Source of the DNA: Hydractinia symbiolongicarpus
Taxonomy: Eukaryota > Cnidaria > Hydrozoa > Anthoathecata > Hydractiniidae
Assembly (NCBI RefSeq): GCF_029227915.1
Contig: NC_079878.1
Span: forward strand, 22,099,501-22,163,500
Length of the DNA stretch: 64,000 nucleotides
Reading direction: 5' to 3'
Shown piece by piece: positions 19,842 to 30,600 of the stretch. Position 1 is the first letter of the stretch. Every line of letters begins with the position of its first letter. The notes under the pieces were generated by a model. The model was not told the DNA's origin, did not search any database, and saw only the letters and a program-made list of their open reading frames with translations. Made by a program: the position numbers and the translations under genes.

Positions 19842-21813
19842 TTATTTGCATACACATTCATTAATGTACTTTAAAACATCTGCGTATATATCAATACCAT
19901 GGCTGACAGAAGATGCCATATGATCGACAGTATCGCACAATTTTTGATTTTCAGCCTGTGTAAGTGGTAGGGAAAATCGAGGTAAAACAATTTGTATATC
20001 GTCTGGCTCAATCAAGGCTGTTGAAGCAAAGAAACTATTTATTAAAGGGAGAATGCTATTTTCATCGAGGTTGTAAATATTATTTATAGCAGTAAGATCT
20101 CTCTTAGAGTTTATTGTAGAACCTCTGTACCAAAGTTGCTTCGGAGTTGCATTTCCTTCTGTCCTAATTGGGTGGTTGTTATGTGCTGTAACCCAATCTT
20201 TAAGATCTTTGTTGATTCGAGAGAAAAATACGTAATGCAGACACCCGACATGTACTGAATTATTTATATCTAAAATTTTATGTTCTTCCATGTAGTTAAA
20301 CAGTTTATAATACTTGTCCAGCACTTTCACATACACATCTCTCCAAAGTCTTTTTATCCGTTGGTTATGGACAGATTTTCCAACAATAAAGCTTCCTCGA
20401 TCTTCACCATTTGCAAAAGCCATAAATGTTTTTACATGCACAAATTCGCCACCTCCGTCAACTCTAATTCGACTTGCAATGCCATAATTTTGTATGCCAG
20501 AAAGAAAATCGCGAAACGCTGATGAAGCCAGGTTGTTTGTATTCAAAATTAGGTATGGTATTAATCGTGAGTAACCATCAATACACCCATCAACAACGAA
20601 ATTCCATCTATATGAAGAAAGAAGTAAAACTAAAGTTACATTAAGAAAATATGCCGCAAAGTTTATCTACTATACGTTTTTTTTATAAGCAACCCAGTTG
20701 CTCTGGGTCAAGGGCTCAAATTGGGCCAAAAATTAAGCAAATAGCTTAGCAACCTACAGCCTCACCTCAAAAACGGCGTTGCTTCTAAAAAAAAGTGGAA
20801 GTATTGATACTTCTAAGAATTCCACTATGCCTTTGTTTTCAAATTTATATGTTTTAATAAATTTTGTCTTTGGCTCCAGTTTTTTAACCAATTCTTTTAT
20901 TTTAGCAGTTTTAAGCTGCAATATTTTCAACTAATTCTTATAAAAAAAAGTGTACTTCTACATAGCAAGACACCTTATGTCATGCTTAAACAAATACATC
21001 GATCCATATCCTTAAAAAGAATGTATCACTTGTTATTTACATAATTGAGAAAACTACTTGCCTGATGAGTGCATGGTTCGTATCTATATGCCATAAAGAA
21101 TTTGGTGTTGCGACGCTGTATACTCGACGAGAAATAGCTTGCGCCCATCTGCTAGCCATGCCAACGGAATCCACTGCTGCCAGCAACTTCTCGATACGTC
21201 TCCTTTGGACAACTAATGGTGGATCCTGTGCACGCAAATGTGAAAGCAGTTCTCTCACTCCCGAATGAGGATAACGATCAGTCAGTTCTTTTAGCTTTTT
21301 AGAAAGATCGCAATCAGAGATGTTGGCGTATCGCTTAGTTGGTCCTGGTATACTATTCCTTTTCATGTAATTGTGTAATGTGTTACGATGCATAACCCCA
21401 CCTAATAATCCATCTGACGCTATTTGCTTTACACCAAATCCTACGCTCAACAAATGTTGTAAGTTATTACTGTCAATATCGCAATAAGAGTTTCCCTTTT
21501 TATTGGAATTAGCAACTCGATTGACCTTTGTAACTGTAGCATTCTGTTCAAATGTATCTTTAGCTTCCAGCAGACGCTTTAGAGATGATATCCTACCATA
21601 CATCGAACTAGAAAGTTCTGAACTGATCACACCAGATATTCTTTCAAGATTCTGAGACAACTCGTGAAGATTTAACTTGTAACTGGAGGCACGTAGCATC
21701 TCGTTATTACTATATACACATTCTATCTTCTCCAAAGTGTGGTTTATACGATTAATAACATTATCAGTTGAAAAAATGTTGGCTCGATCAATTCGATTGT
21801 TTGCTCCTGCCAT
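19842..21813 (-). CDS. Integrase-core transposase-like protein, intact but Glu-to-Lys in active site
   Basis: Two exons, 21813-21062 and 20607-19842, give 505 residues with no stop. The 454-bp intron is GC-AG (donor AG|GCAAGT, acceptor TATAG), and joining reads ALIRWNFVVDGCIDGYSRL, as expected for the family. N-terminal region is helical; then an HTH-like stretch around HRNTLHNYMKRNSI and the module LLAAVDSVGMASRW. Core: SLWHIDTNH (first Asp), RIRVDGGGEFVHV (second Asp), then GKSVHNQRIKRLWRDVY. Relatives I remember have QRIERLWRDV there, and A and B have QRIENWW. So the third catalytic residue is Lys, 34 residues after the second Asp, and strand transfer is unlikely. Open frame plus dead active site could mean domestication or a young lesion. 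Start chosen at the first ATG (21813). Confidence 0.85.
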
Positions 21814-22304
21814 TAAGTACACATTCTACACTATCTATAAAAAAAGATAAACAATATGTAATAACTTGATTAATTTCATCAATTGTTAATATATACCGTG
21901 GAAATTATACAAAACAACTGTTTTCCATCCATCTTATCCTGACCTTGGTCTCAAATAAAACAAAGAACCTTTATACTATAGCAAAAAAGTGAAAATGTAC
22001 ATTTGATGCAAGCATGTTAGAACAGACTGTAAACTATTAATGCCTATTCTTTAAAAACAGATCTCAAATCCTATCATTGCTAATATATTTTTTTTTAAAA
22101 ATAGTTCTGATTGACCAATTTTCCTGTGATGGAGCAAAGAAATTGCTGACAGTTTTTGTGACATTTGGACAATGTTTTGAATATTTCTGACATGGTGACA
22201 CACATACACACACACCAAAAAAACATTGCAACTTTAGTCAAAAACTTTTTAAAGAAGAACATATACATGTTTTAAAAATATACTATGTGTAAGCAAAGTA
22301 TAAA
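21814..22304. other. Non-coding upstream of the element C integrase
   Basis: Presumed promoter or 5' untranslated region of the integrase. A+T-rich, no distinct motif recognised. Confidence 0.4.
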
Positions 22305-22670
22305 CACGTTTATACACAGATAAAAATAGTGGCACAGTACTAAAAAATAAGTATTTGCAAAAATCAGCAAAAAATATATTGATCACTCAAATCCGTTTAA
22401 TCTTTTAAAAAATAAAGGGAAACGGAAAAATAGAAACAATAACGTTTGTTTTAGATGTTTGGAGTCTTCACAACTTGTCTTAAACTTTTGAAAGAATATC
22501 TCATGTGGTCATTCAAATGTGCAGTTCCCTCACACATTACAAAATTGTTTCACCATTTTCTGTCACAAACCAAGAGTTTTCTGAAATAAAAACATACCAT
22601 AGCTAAACAAAATATGATAAAATATCATCCACAAACATAAAAATATAAAGTTAAAAATAAAAAAAACTCA
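22305..22670 (+). repeat. Direct repeat, copy 1
   Basis: About 365 bp, closely similar to 23075-23450. Shared blocks include 'tttatacacagataaaaata', 'gatcactcaaatccgtttaa', 'gatgtttggagtcttca' and 'tcacacattacaaaattgtt'. Small indels separate the copies. Same orientation, offset about 770 bp. Confidence 0.85.
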
Positions 22671-22780
22671 GATGTTACAAAATCGGATACCCAATGTTCC
22701 AAAATTAGTCAGCTTTTTATATTAAGACAATACTTGTTCTTAATTTTAGAACTTTGCGACAGTTTCCAGCCTTCCTAATT

Positions 22781-23005
22781 CATTGTCTGCTTTACGTCGG
22801 CAAACATGTGTTTCACGTCGGCAATTTATATTTTGTTTTGCGATTACACGCTCCCATACACGAACAACAGTTAAATTAAGAGAGAAAATGAGGTCAAAAC
22901 TTTTTAAGTTCACAAGGTACATCCAAACTTACCGAAAAACCACGTCAGCAAAAATAATATTTGCTAACACGTCAGCATTTGCCGAGTGCCGACGTGAATT
23001 AGAAA
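22781..23005. repeat. Small palindromic (MITE-like) insertion
   Basis: Left part carries 'tttacgtcggcaaaca' and 'ttcacgtcggcaatttat'; right part carries 'gcatttgccgagtgccgacgtgaa', an inverted counterpart. It lies between the two direct repeats. No coding capacity beyond chance. Confidence 0.45.
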
Positions 23006-23074
23006 GACTGCTTTCAGAATACAGTTTATCTAACCTATATATATAGATGTATGCATATATAGCTACATGTGAAA

Positions 23075-23450
23075 TATAAATACGTTTATACACAAATAAA
23101 AATAGTGGCATAGTACTAAAAAATAAGTATTTGCAAAAATCAACAATAAATATATTGATCACTCAAATCCGTTTAATCTTTTAAAAAATAAAGGGAAACG
23201 GAAAAATAGAAACAATAGCGTTTTTTTTAGATGTTTGGAGTCTTCATAACTTGTCTCAAACTTTTGAAAGAATATCTATTTAAATGTGCAATTCCCTCAC
23301 ACATTACAAAATTGTTTCAATATTTTCTGTAAAAGATTGTAAACATTAGAGCTGGCACAAACAAAGAACTTTCTGAAATAAAAACATCCCTAAGCTAAAT
23401 AAAAAATGATAAGATATCATCTACAAGCATGGAAATATAAAGTTAAAAGA
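23075..23450 (+). repeat. Direct repeat, copy 2
   Basis: Second copy of 22305-22670. It contains an extra block near 23335-23360 ('aagattgtaaacattagagc') and lacks a few bases near 23277. Ends about 100 bp before the HECT remnant. Confidence 0.85.
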
Positions 23451-23556
23451 CAGAAATTGGGCCCCAAAACTTTAGTTGTCGGCATAAGGTTATATCATCT
23501 CCCTGATGCATCATCCAAACCAAGATTTACAAATCCTTTTCAATTTCAAAATACAA

Positions 23557-25375
23557 TTAATTAGCTATTTTTTCCAACACGGCTGATAAATGACCATCCT
23601 CAACATCACATATATTATCAACACATCCTGTAAACATATAATTTACAACACTTCTGCTAAAGGCTTGGGGTCCTCTACCAATATAAATAATGGCCATCGC
23701 ACACAATTGTCCTAACAAAAAATATTTCCTTGTCAATACATCTTTTGGTGATGACTGAAAGAACAAAGACTCTCTGTTTCCATGCTGGTCAACAAAGATA
23801 TCTGAGCCATCGCTGTTAAAAGAAATTCCCTGTAAGGTCCACCCTCATCTGCAGAAAGTTCACCAGCCCAGATTACTCTTCTGGACTCCATCAAATTAAC
23901 ATTCTGCCTAAACAGCACTTGCCAAACGTGACTTGGTCGTCTATGCAGTATGATGACCGGGCCTGAATATTCCAACTGGTCAACTTTATCTTTGGCGGAC
24001 GACAAAAGGGCAACCAGATTACATCTACAATCTTCAATAGGTGGTATCACATCCACGACTACTTCAACATCCTTAGTTGAAGCGTCTGCTTCACCGTCAG
24101 CAAATTCATATCCATCAATGGCCATAGCAGCTTGACTCTCGTCTTCCTGGACCTCTAGCATGCCCAAGACACAGAATGCATAGTCCTCAACTTCTTCATA
24201 ATACGATATCTGTATGTTGGGTGTCTTGTATAACTGAAAGTGCATTGGTAATTGTGATAATGAGCCTACCCAGTTATACACACTGCTTTCCAATGAAAAC
24301 TTACGACGCTGGATTCCTAGTGTAACATGCCTCAGGTGGAACTTGTGAACTACGTGTCTCTTGCAAATGGACCAAGTATTCCAATTCCTGTCGTTCTTTT
24401 GCCTCTGCAGATTCTTTTTCTGCTCTCTTTCTTTCTTCCTTTTGCTTATCAATATTTAAAGAAGCAGTATACGTGGCATCCATTTCCCCTCGTAACTCTT
24501 CACTTTCTTTGGAACTGCCAATCAAATGCGAGGAGGTAGATGTTATTAACTCGGGGATAGCAGTTGATGGTAATGTCACAGTGTTATTGAAATTGATAGG
24601 CGAAGAGGAACTAGCATTGGTTATTGGATCTAATTTGTAGAAATCTACATCATCAAGCTGATGATGGACTGTTGGAAAATCTAACCCAGTAACTGATGCA
24701 GTTGACAACAGTGATGGTAATGTTGCTTCAGAAAAACTTACAATATTTGTAATTGGAGAACCTGCAGATGATGATGTGAGGTCAATGAAGTCAGGTTGAC
24801 TATTAGGTATCATTGGAGCTTGAGCCTGCCCTACTAGTGACAGTGGTGGTAATATAGTTTCAGCTTGTGAACAAATCCTGATAGAAGCTGCAGGAACAAT
24901 TCTTCCCAAGAAAGATCGTACTTTAAGTCCAGCTGGAGTGCTTGCAAGCGACCCAATGGTATTTGATACAGTGGAACAAACTGCATTTACCCTCCACTGC
25001 GTGTAACTGTAACATGGCTGTGAATAGCTACATTTGATGATGGAACAGAAACAGTTCGTGAGCAGTTGGGAGATGTGACTGTACAGATTGCTTTTAGTGG
25101 TTTTCTGGCGTTCATGGTTGTCACAGATTTACATTCATCACGAAAAATTGTGTGGGCCGGGTATTCGTTGACATTTGCCAAAACCAATGACCCTGTGAAA
25201 TTTTTTGTTTTTATGTCACTTGGCGTTTTTATATCCACTTTAGAAAATAGACCACCATGACTAATTTTAAAAACACCAAATTCTTCAGACAGCTTTGGAA
25301 ACAACTCATGAAGTAGTGTGTTAAATTGCCTCTCTGACAAGTTTATGCTGATGCTAATCTTCTTTATTTTGCCTT
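23557..25375 (-). pseudogene. G2E3-like HECT protein of element C, broken and lacking its C-lobe
   Basis: N-terminal module ISISINLSERQFNTLLHELF (25370-25310) is followed by the Ser/Thr-rich frame starting near VNAVCSTVSNTIGSL (24990). The join is either a one-base shift or a ~50-bp intron. An acidic coiled segment (KEERKRAEKESAEAKERQEL) follows, then another frame change near 24310 to SLESSVYNWVGSLSQLPMHF. The HECT N-lobe has LMESRRVIWAGELSADEGGP then YREFL (about 23900-23830). A third frame change leads to VLTRKYFLLGQLCAMAII, ending at KIAN stop 23557. The C-lobe with the catalytic Cys is not found in the next 1.7 kb. G2E3-like HECT proteins are commonly found with integrase-core transposases in fish and cnidarians, as I recall. 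Non-functional as a ligase. Confidence 0.75.
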
Positions 25376-26713
25376 TCTGTATATCATAACATGGCTTGGC
25401 ATAACCTAAATAATATTATACCACCCAAAATGGCAAAGGTCAAGTCCCACCTCCAACAATATTATAAAATTGCTGATAAGTTTTTCAAGAAAGGAGCAGT
25501 GGAATCCACAAACTTTATTTGCAAAGTCTCCTAACAAAAGAAATGGATGCATTTATGCATTTATTATTAAATTTAAACAACGTTTCTTATGTAAACCAAA
25601 ATAACGTAATTTTTCTATTTCAGTTGCATCAACAGCAGTGGCCACAAGATCATTGAAATTTGGTGGTACAACAGGAGCTCTAAATAAAAACTTAGTTGTG
25701 CATGCCATGAAGTACTGCAAGCTTTGTTAAGTTTGCTGTCCAGTATGCTAGTAATTAAATACGGTATGAATGCCAAATGCTAAAACAAGTACCTTATTCC
25801 AAAACATATGCATCAGTTAACTAATGTATATATATATATAGTTTTTAAAAATTTGCGTTAATTTCATATAGCATATATACTTTCCTTTAAAATTAAGTCC
25901 ATATGAGCAAATATCATAAGACGTTAATTTTATGCATATAATATACTAATATACTTTATAAATGCACACCAAATGACTTGTTAGTGAGTTGTCTTTGCAT
26001 TTTGCAAGCAGAATTGAAACTGAAAACTTATGCGAAGACTATTTATCTGTGACGAAAACCTATTTCATCTAATAAGTCATGTCAATAACATGCATCTTTA
26101 CATAAAATATTGCACTAAGGTCTTTAAAGTTTACACCCAAACCATTTTTGTTTATTTTTTGTCAAATAACTTTTGTCATGCTTTACACATATTTTTTGCA
26201 AAGAGGGTTCTGGACGTGGCGGATAAGTCTGCCAAGCGTGACAAAGTTATTTGTCACTGGCACCTTCGCAAACAATTATTTATATATGTCCTAACCTATT
26301 TATGTCTTAACCTTTGCTACTAAAAGCCAGGCTAGCAATATATAAATAAAAATTCAGTCAGGATATCCCAGTAGCTAGCTGGGCTAGCTAATATCTAAGT
26401 ATAGCCTATTTATTACTGGGTTTAGACAGGATCAACAAGTTTTACTGAGTTTTGGACCCAATTAGATTACTATTTTCCTTGACTCTGCTTTGAAAAGTAA
26501 GTTTTGGTAAGTTTGAATTGATGTGTGTGCAAATGCACCTGAAGAAAACCCCATTTTTCTGAATCATGTAAGCTCCTTTACTCCTTTTTAAAAATATAGG
26601 TAAAATAGTGGCTACTATATAGCTAGCTACATAGCTATAGCTAAAAGGTCTTCACTAACTAGCTTGCTCTACCCTCTGTACAGTGTGATTTGTTAATTAG
26701 CTATAGCTACTTA
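25376..26713. other. Non-coding
   Basis: A+T-rich. If the exon-like frame at 26715-27028 belongs to the HECT gene, this is a large intron. No internal exon recognised. A short (ta)n run lies near 25820-25840. Confidence 0.4.
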
Positions 26714-26714
26714 C

Positions 26715-27028
26715 ATATCAGTCGATATTTCATCGAAAGAATTAATAAGTCTTCGTGCTGTCTTTCTAGGGTCCGCAGTGTTTGAATAGTAGACGATAGG
26801 CTCAGGATAACTGCTAGCTGTCCAGGAATCCATGACAGATACTACTGCCGACTCTTGTATAATTCGTTTAACCTCGTGGTCTACCTCGTGGTTTGATAAA
26901 TTCGTAATTTGAATACACGCGGGCAGAGCTATCTGAAGATAACGATCGTTATTCGCGGATAGATTATTATTGTGCGCTTTCTTGAGGACATTTGGCACGC
27001 TATCCCGAGATGATGATATCTCAGGATA
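26715..27028 (-). CDS. Orphan exon-like reading frame, product unknown
   Basis: About 105 codons open on the minus strand (SVPNVLKKAHNNNLSANND ... SFDEISTD), ending exactly at a strong donor, AT|GTAAGT (26714 downward). No in-frame ATG at its upstream end, so it would need an upstream exon or a non-ATG start. Base composition is less A+T-biased than the surroundings. I recognise no domain. It lies 1.3 kb upstream of the HECT remnant on the same strand and could be its 5' exon, or belong to another dead element. Confidence 0.35.
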
Positions 27029-27130
27029 ACGCCATTATTGTGCACATATACGTGTCCCTTGAGCACATTAATAACGTTATCCATGGATAACACTAGTTAA
27101 CTCGAGATAACTATATTAAAGTGCACAGGG
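26930..27130. repeat. Cluster of short GATAAC/GTTATC inverted motifs
   Basis: Three related stretches combine 'gataacg', 'ttattgtgcac' or 'ttaaagtgcac' and 'gagataac': near 26935-26985, 27012-27042 and 27062-27128. Some are inverted with respect to one another. Possibly the end of a transposon; boundaries not resolved. Confidence 0.3.
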
Positions 27131-27149
27131 GCTTCCATAATGATCCGCT

Positions 27150-27610
27150 GGGAGTGAAGTTACATCTGACACCATAAAGCATTGTTTTAGAAAATTGGCT
27201 TTACTACCGATACCTACGCAGCCACCCACGCCACAAGATATCGATGAAGAGTTTAAAAAGTTTTTTGATGAACTATCAGAGAATTGTTCTATTAAAGAAT
27301 ATGTGAGGTAGATAGTACTTTAGCAACATGGAAAGAAGTCGACTTAAGTAAAATTGGCTGGCGGGAAAAATTGCGAAATGAGTGTATGAAAGAAGTGCTG
27401 AACGTGGAAACAGTCAATTCTGATATAGAAGATGAAGACGACTCACAAGAAAGCATATGCATTTCATCAAGTGTAAGAACTCCTAAAGAGGCCTTGTCAC
27501 TACTAATAAAGTAGTGACAAGGTCACTAATAATAAAGTGAGCTTGTTTGCCACTTGGAGCGAAAATGAAGACCTGCAATGTAAAATCGATGGCATCATAG
27601 CAACCACCGA
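27150..27610 (+). pseudogene. pogo/Tigger transposase, C-terminal fragment
   Basis: Reads SEVTSDTIKHCFRKLALLP (about 27153-27209), the 'W..V...TI..CF.K' signature that follows the DDE domain of CENP-B/jerky/Tigger proteins. Then DIDEEFKKFFDELSENC; after a frame change, VDSTLATWKEVDLSKIGWR; an acidic tract; RTPKEALSLL; a stop plus a short duplication ('ctaataaagtagtgacaagg' region, 27500-27535); and LFATWSENEDLQCKIDGI. HTH and catalytic parts are absent. A dead remnant. Confidence 0.65.
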
Positions 27611-30600
27611 AGGAATAAGTATTTTATTCCCTAATTTTCTTGTAAACCTTTATTTTATAACATTTCAAAAAAGTCTTCTTCCTCTAAATATAGCCTATAT
27701 TTTTTTAACCTTTTTATTCCAAAAATACCTACACAGCTTGATGAAGCCCACAACTCTAAACATTCAAATATTTTGACAAAACCTCCCAACGCGAACACCT
27801 TCCGAATAGCAGATAGTTTTGAGCAGACCCTAGGGTGCCCGCTATACGGAGGTGTTACTGTATTTTTTACCAGAACAAAGTTTGTATTAGGTCGTTTAAC
27901 AAGTGCCAAGTTTCATCATTTAGGTATAAATAGTCCAGGGTATTATGGCCCGTGGGTATTTCATGCTTTAATAGAGTTCTTGTGGGTCATATTTTTAGTG
28001 ACGCGGGCAAAAAGTTTACTTCGAAGAACACTTTCGAATCTGCATTACACTATTCATAATTGGTTAGTTAGTTATTGTTTTTTGTTAATTAGTGGAAATA
28101 TTATTAATCATTTATCGAATTATGAACTTAGAACCTGATTATAGGGTGGCCAATAGCTTAATATTCCAAATCCAAGGTGTTCTGTATTTGTCATGCTTCA
28201 AAGAACCGCTTAATATAGAACATATGGAAATAATTTTTTACAAAAGGAAGAAAATCTACGTGCGTGGTGAAGGCCAGCGTACCTAATACCTTTACTTTAC
28301 AACAACCACCTTTATGAAAACTAATTTCATTAGAAAAAATATTTTCGTATGAGTAACCAAAATTTTAGTAACTTTTATATTGGAACTCCCCATGGACAGA
28401 ATCAATTTTTTTAAATTTAATTTAAATTTTTTTTAATTTAATTAAATGAAATCGAATTATTATACAAAATCGCACATCTGTATTTTCACTTGATATGTAT
28501 GACAATTAAAGTTTTATTTAACGTTATTAATTTGACCAGAATTTTTGTTAGTTACGACACATTATGCATGAATGACAAAAGTTGTATAATACAATTCACT
28601 TCTTCAACTGTAATAGGACTTTAGGCACTCATTAAGTTTGGCAATTGGCAATTTATAACAACGTTCACCATTTATGTACTCAAAATCTGGTATAATTCTT
28701 AGTCATACGTATTTTTTTTATTTCTAATAAAAAACATTTTCTTTAAATATTGTTTCTTATCCTTTTCTTCTTTTTATTCCCTACCCTACCCGAGTTTTTC
28801 CAGGAAGGCTAACTCTGTTATTCTACAACTGTGCTAAGTTTGATCAATTAAAACATAAGTAGTTTGTGATTTTGGATCCGGAGCACTTTATGCCCCTGAG
28901 GGCTGCACGGGCAAGAACGTCCAGGTATAATAGGATCGAAAACGTAAAATGCAGTAAAATGACTAGTCTTTATCTATCATACACCAAAGGATATTTCGTT
29001 TAAGTAATACACCTTTCCCGACACCATGAGTCATACTTTTTTTAAACTCGTAAAATATGAATACCATATTTGAATTCAGCATAGTTTGTTTAATTTATGT
29101 GTAAAAGTTTAACTTGATACGCTAACAGAAAGTGCTATTTTGAGGAGATATATATCACAGTTAAAGTCTTCTTGATGCTCAAGTTACTATGTCCCGCCTC
29201 CTTTTTTAAAAAGAGGTTGGACATGCCACAAATCTTTAAATTAGAATAGCAGGTTGTTTACTTGCTGCATTGTTTCGAAATTTTCTTTGTTTATGACATT
29301 TTTGATAAGGAATTCAAATCTGTTGTCCGTTTTTCATAAAACTCAACAGAAAAAGTCTCGGGAAAGGTGTGTTAGTTGGCTCCCTACAATTTTATTCACT
29401 GCGTAAGAGTAATGTTTGTCACTCACAAATACAATAACGCGTACATGCCATTTTTAAAAAATAACATTCACGTAACTTTAGTATAAATATTGCTACAGCC
29501 TGTCGGTTACCATATCCACAGACAAAAATTTAATTTTGCTAAACAAATAACAAATGCTATCTATGAATGCTAAGACACACGATGCATTAATAACCCCATA
29601 AACTTAGCTGCGCTTCGTACGTTGTATCTAACTATCAATCGAAGCAAATGTTAACCCTATTCGTTTCGGTTTTCTTAAAAAGTATATATTTCTATCCTTC
29701 ATAGCAATTATTGCGAAGCAATTGAGCTTTGCGAGCGAAGCGAGCGAAGCGAAATTGTGGAGCACGTTTGCTACACGCGAGGTATACCAAGAGAATAATT
29801 GAGATTCTCAAAATTTCGATAGAAAAAAAATCATATAAAATCAGCGTAAAGAAATAGGACTGATATTTTTGCACATAAAGCTAGGGTATTTTTTTTTCTA
29901 AAAAAAAAAATAAGTTTGGACCGAGGGGTTAAAGTATAAGTTTAGTAAAAAATGCAATAAGTACGGCTCGTACCCCCCCCCACCCCCGGATTTTGACCCC
30001 CCCCCGTCTTTTGGTCCGGATTATACCTCCGCCGAACTTGAACACACAAAGAGGAATATGCCGTGAACAAGAAACGGTAGTCGGCATTTTAGACACGTAT
30101 ATTTTACAGACCCAAAATATGCCTTATTTCTTTGTATTATAGCTAATTATGGTATAAATAATTAATTACTTTGCAATTTTGCTTCTAATACTATTATAGT
30201 TGTATTTTAATGAAACATAATAGTATTAAAACGGTTTTCTTCTTTTAAAAAAAATTATTGCTAGTCCTGTTTCTAATCGACTTTACTTGTGTATTTTAAG
30301 CTTTTTTGTTGCTGTGCTTTTTCTGGAGATTTTAGTTGGATTGGAAAGCTCCTGTGTAAGGTACCCTTTCCTAAAGAAAAATTGAAGTAATTTGTACAAT
30401 TATAACGCGCCGAGCTGTGTTTTATTTTATTGTTTCTAAGAGGATGTAAGAATACAATATTATCAATTTTAATTGGTTTTATCCAAATCAAGGTAAGGCT
30501 TAATCACACGAAAGGTAGCTAGCTAGAGCTCAGTTTTGTATAAAAGAATTGAAAGTAATTTGTAGAATACATATGGAGAAGCTGTATTACTACCTAACTG

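Larger units (their letters stand above)
19842..25375 (-). mobile_element. Element C: third HECT + integrase pair
   Basis: HECT-like gene followed by an integrase-like gene on the same strand, unlike the convergent layout of A and B. The proteins belong to a different branch of both families (G2E3-like HECT; integrase with a GKSVHNQRI motif). I could not find terminal inverted repeats, so the limits given are just the gene limits. Direct repeats and a small palindromic insertion lie between the genes. Confidence 0.55.

Noticed and set aside
22783-23046. 87-codon plus-strand frame
   Set aside because: Falls within the palindromic insertion between direct repeats; no family resemblance.
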